Source: Luidia sarsii (taxonomy: Eukaryota; Echinodermata; Asteroidea; Paxillosida; Luidiidae). Taken from it: a DNA stretch of 64,000 bases. Location of the stretch: assembly GCA_949987565.1 (NCBI GenBank), contig OX465120.1, positions 1,126,901 to 1,190,900 on the forward strand, read 5' to 3'. A program made the position numbers and the translations under genes. The notes below the pieces were generated by a model, which searched no databases, was not told the origin of the DNA, and was given only the letters and a program-made list of their open reading frames with translations. Shown in pieces: positions 60,737-64,000 of this stretch. The first letter of the stretch is position 1; every line of letters begins with the position of its first letter.

Positions 60737-63404
60737 ATGCTTCGGGTGGCGGGGATGAGGTTGCGTGAGGCGGCTAGCAGGACGAGCTTAGCAGAGGTAG
60801 CGTTGACTTTGTGACACGATTCTAAACTTGATCAGATCTTCACGCCAAACTTTATCCGACAAAAAGTGGGTTGGGTCGGGGGAATTAGTAATAATACTAA
60901 TTACTATAATACTGAGTATTAGTAATAGTATTACTAGACCAGTCCGAGTAACTTGGACCTTAATCGCCCTTTTAGTTGTTTAGTGAAACCCCACATTTTA
61001 TCCTAGCCCTACTAATACTAATATTTTATTACTAGTTCAGTAGTTAGTTGATATACTTTTGATCGACCCCCCTCAAAATTGTTTAAAACTAAAACAAAGT
61101 TAGTAAAAGGGCGATTGTAAGGTCCAAGTTACTCGGACTAATTCAATTTCAAGACCACCTATTTGTTATGAAGTCAATTTAGCCATTGTCTGGCACATCT
61201 TGCTCTTGGTAAATTATTAAAGTAAAATCTTTCCATCTTAAATCTAAGTCCGTAAAATGTTAACATACAGGAGCTTGTTTCGTGCCATGAAAGTCAAAAG
61301 CCGTCAACATTTAAGAGCATTTTCATGTTTACTTAAATTCTTCCGTGCTATTCTCATTTCTTTAGTTGCAGTATTACCCAAGCATTGCTCGTCTGTATGC
61401 TACCTCCCCCACAACTGTCAAAGCTCCGCCCCTCACAAAGATCACCTCCAACTTGTCGCTACAACGAGCTCCCCTTGAAGCAGCGGCCGACGGCAAGTCG
61501 GCTAAACAGCGCCCTCTCGTGCTCCTGCTCAGCTGGCTTTGGGCCAAGCAGCGCCACTTGGACAACTTTGTGACTTTCTACACCAGCCGAGGCTGCGATG
61601 TGCTCACCGTGAAAATCCGACCGATACAGGTGTCTACAAACAACCTTTTAATTATCGTAGTAGCTGTTGTTACGGCAGTGGTCCGTGTGGTTCCCTGACT
61701 TCACAGTATTTGTCAGGATGTTTAGCTCTTGGAACCAGACTATCAGCTAATAGACTGGTTCAACCAGCCTGCAATGCTGACGAAATGCAATCAAGTCAGG
61801 GAACCACACGGACGACTGCCGTAACAACAGCCACTGCGTTTAATTATAGGCAGGTTATATTCACCCGGCAACGACATTTCTACCCGCAAACACTATTCTG
61901 CCGCTCCCTTTGTCTGATTGGTCAATTGCATAGAGCTCTATTGATGTACTGTCAAAACAAAAAACTGAAATTGCAAACTCCTCACTGACTTGAAATGACC
62001 TGCAATAATGCATACCCAAATCTAAAAAGTTAGAGGGCCTGACGTTTGGATCCTAGCAGAATCATTATCGGCAGGTTTTATTTACCCGGCAACGACATTC
62101 TACCCGCAAACGCTATTCTGCCGGTCCCTTATCACTCGCGACTCACGAGTAATAAACTATTTGTCGATGTTTGAGTGAAGATTTCTCGAGAAGTACAGCA
62201 TCCCAGACCGTAAGATTTCAACATGATGATTCTATGATGACCATCTACAAACTGTGTAAATTAGAAGAAAATCTGTGATTTTTTTTTTTTTTTATCTTCC
62301 CAATGTTGTATCGGGCCTTTAATTCGATCCCTGTCTTTGTTTTCAGATCATGCGACCGACTAGTGGCTCGCAGGTTATTGCCAAGGACGTGGTGGAGTTT
62401 CTGCAGCGGGACGACGTGCGCGATCGTCAGATCTTGGTCCACAGCTTCTCCGTGGGCGGCTACCAGTACAGCGAGATCCTGCAACGAATGCTGTCCTCGC
62501 AGTCCGAGTCAAAGGAGATTACCGGCCGCATCATTGGGCAGATTTACGACAGTCCGGTCGACTTCAACGAAGTCCCCATCGGAATGTCCAAGGTAAAGGC
62601 TACAAAGCCTGCAAAAATGTTATAGATATATGTGATCTGCTCCAGAAAAAAAAGGTGATATACATACATGTAAGTTGCAAAAAATATACCCCCTTCCTTT
62701 CTGTAGTTATGACATATCTGCATATTAATTAGGTCCATAAAGTTAAGACTTACAAAAGGCAAATCATAAAATTTAGTGGGCCTGACGTTTCGATCCTAGC
62801 AGGACCTTTCTCAAAGGCAGAGTGGACAAAACAGATCCATGTACACGAATTGGGTTCAGAGTTCTGTTTGCAGTGTAAATTTCTGTGTTTTCAGAAAGGT
62901 ACCGACCTTCAACAAACCCAATGAACGTCTTTGGTCGGCAGATCAACATCTCTTGGCAATCCGTGTCGATTTCTCCCCCAGGCCTTACTGAAGAACTCGT
63001 TCCTGCAGAAGACCATGCACATGAGCATCGAGTCCTATCTGCGGCTGACCTACGCCTCCGTCACACGCCACTACCTGCGCAGTTCGGACGTCTTCTTCCA
63101 CAACCCCGTCCCGGCGCCCTCGCTCTTCTTCTACTCCCACACGGATCCCGTGGCCACGGCCAGCGCCAGTCAGCGTGCGATCGCCTCGCTGCAAGACAAG
63201 ATGGGCTACCGCAACGTCTACAGCAAGTCCTTCCAGGACTCGCCGCACGTCAGCCACATGTACAGGCACCGCGACGAGTACACGGCAGCACTCTCTGCCT
63301 TCCTGGGACGGCTGGACTACTTCAAGGAGGCACTGGAGCAGCACAAGGACAAGCCGGATCTTGTCAGCGAAGACATGAAGGGCAAGGTGGTGGAAATGTA
63401 CTAG
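60737..63404 (+). CDS. TMEM53: TMEM53-like DUF829 protein, copy B
   Basis: Four coding exons: 60737-60796, 61372-61629, 62347-62592, 62982-63404, joining in frame to 328 residues. The hydrolase-type triad is complete: S141 in HSFSVGGY, D243 in YSHTDPV, H277 in SPHVSH. Exon lengths (60, 258, 246, 423) parallel copy A (57, 255, 246, 435), and in the 246-bp exon 58 of 82 residues are identical by eye. The N-terminus MLRVAGMRLREAASRTSLAE is Arg-rich and amphipathic, as in copy A. No obvious membrane segment is present despite the family name. The C-terminus ends KGKVVEMY and lacks the acidic tail of copy A. Start choice: first ATG, matching the paralogue's start. The protein is soluble or organellar by inference; no biochemical role is proposed. 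Confidence 0.88.
61656..61838. mobile_element. 183-bp long-TIR palindromic element, copy 2, with 9-bp duplication
   Basis: Arms CGTAGTAGCTGTTGTTACGG and inverse; flanked by TTTAATTAT at 61,647-61,655 and 61,839-61,847. The left duplication begins 18 bases after the exon 2 donor of TMEM53 copy B. A 9-bp duplication with long inverted ends is the hallmark of Mutator-like elements (inference). Confidence 0.88.
62005..62060 (-). repeat. GAAACGTC fold-back repeat fragment inside SINE/MITE debris
   Basis: AGTTAGAGGGCCTGACG, then TTTGGATCCTAGCAGAATC, between two fragments of the TATATTCACC MITE (61,850-61,930 and 62,070-62,130), which repeats the nested pattern at 38,692-39,117. Confidence 0.65.
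62755..62830 (-). repeat. GAAACGTC fold-back repeat half
   Basis: AAAATTTAGTGGGCCTGACG, then TTTCGATCCTAGCAGGACC and TTTCTCAAAGGCAGAG, in TMEM53 copy B intron 3. Confidence 0.8.
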
Positions 63405-64000
63405 GCCACCTAGCCAGGGTGCAATTTTTGTTTCTTCTCCGTACCACATCTTCGCTGTGGGCTTATGTGTTTGTGCACAAACAATTTACGGGGTGGGGGG
63501 CAGGTGGGAGGGGGCTATAGCAGTTGAAGTTAAAGCTAGGGATAGGCTTTCTGCATAGCCAATAAGGCTTTCTGCACAGCGAATACAACGTACGTGAACA
63601 ATCTGAGTGACCTGAGACTCAATTCTTCATACTTTGTTTGTGCACAAACATATGGGCCCTTAGCTACGGATAGAGCAGGTGACTACAAGCTGTCTCCAAC
63701 CACTGCGGTCTTGAGCAGAGTTGACAATATCATTATTTTGTGACGCACTCTGCAAAAATTAGTCCGGAAATTTATGGCTTTCCGGAAATAGCGTGATTTT
63801 ATTTTATTTTATTTTTATTGATTATTTATGATTTTATTACTTATTTTTATAATTTATTATTTTATTTTTTATTTTATTTTATATATATTTTTATTTTTTT
63901 TAAAATTTGTTTTATTGTTTTATATCAGGTATCTCAAACTGCTCATTCTTATCTCTTAAAACCTTAAAAACTGAAGGGCGCCTGCACCGCTGCCTTGAAT
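63405..64000. other. Downstream flank of TMEM53 copy B
   Basis: Probable 3' UTR and beyond. No canonical poly(A) signal is evident. A TTTTATT-rich low-complexity block occupies about 63,790-63,915. Nothing else is recognised. Confidence 0.6.

Overview
The window is animal nuclear DNA: every gene is split by GT-AG introns, and most of the non-coding sequence is tandem repeats, short inverted-repeat transposons and tRNA-derived SINEs. The gene set (an Hsp90-type FKBP, TMEM41B, the ciliary ligase TTLL9, an Act1-like SEFIR adaptor and two TMEM53/DUF829 proteins) fits a marine invertebrate deuterostome. An echinoderm is my best guess, at low confidence, because no species-diagnostic sequence could be checked. 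I rebuilt the gene models exon by exon from splice sites, reading phase and remembered family sequences. All six models keep frame across every junction.

Layout, left to right: (1) 1,624-7,768 (+), a nine-exon FKBP4/FKBP5-like co-chaperone. (2) 12,577-19,142 (-), a seven-exon TMEM41B. (3) 19,675-36,787 (+), a thirteen-exon TTLL9, head to head with TMEM41B across a 532-bp gap that carries a partial RFX X-box. (4) 40,132-47,183 (-), a six-exon adaptor with an N-terminal death domain, a Pro/Ser-rich linker holding a PxExxY TRAF6-type motif, and a C-terminal SEFIR domain. (5) 56,035-60,244 (-) and 60,737-63,404 (+), two TMEM53-like paralogues diverging from a 492-bp gap with matching four-exon structures.

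FKBP and TMEM41B converge on a gene-free stretch at 7.8-12.6 kb. TTLL9 and the adaptor gene converge at 36.8-40.1 kb. The genes do not form one pathway; the neighbourhood looks like ordinary animal microsynteny with one local inverted duplication (the TMEM53 pair).

The repeat fraction is unusually informative. I count at least sixteen separate tandem arrays (5-mers up to about 105-bp units), most of them inside introns; one 21-bp array fills about 93% of TTLL9 intron 8. Mobile-element families with visible boundaries include CACTA-ended elements with matching 3-bp duplications, a 183-bp long-palindrome element with a perfect 9-bp duplication, a TTAA-flanked element, a 288-bp GC-rich insertion with an 11-bp duplication and a hammerhead-ribozyme-like core, and an abundant fold-back repeat whose hairpin resembles a degenerate hammerhead. 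No rRNA, genuine tRNA, CRISPR or autonomous transposase gene was seen.
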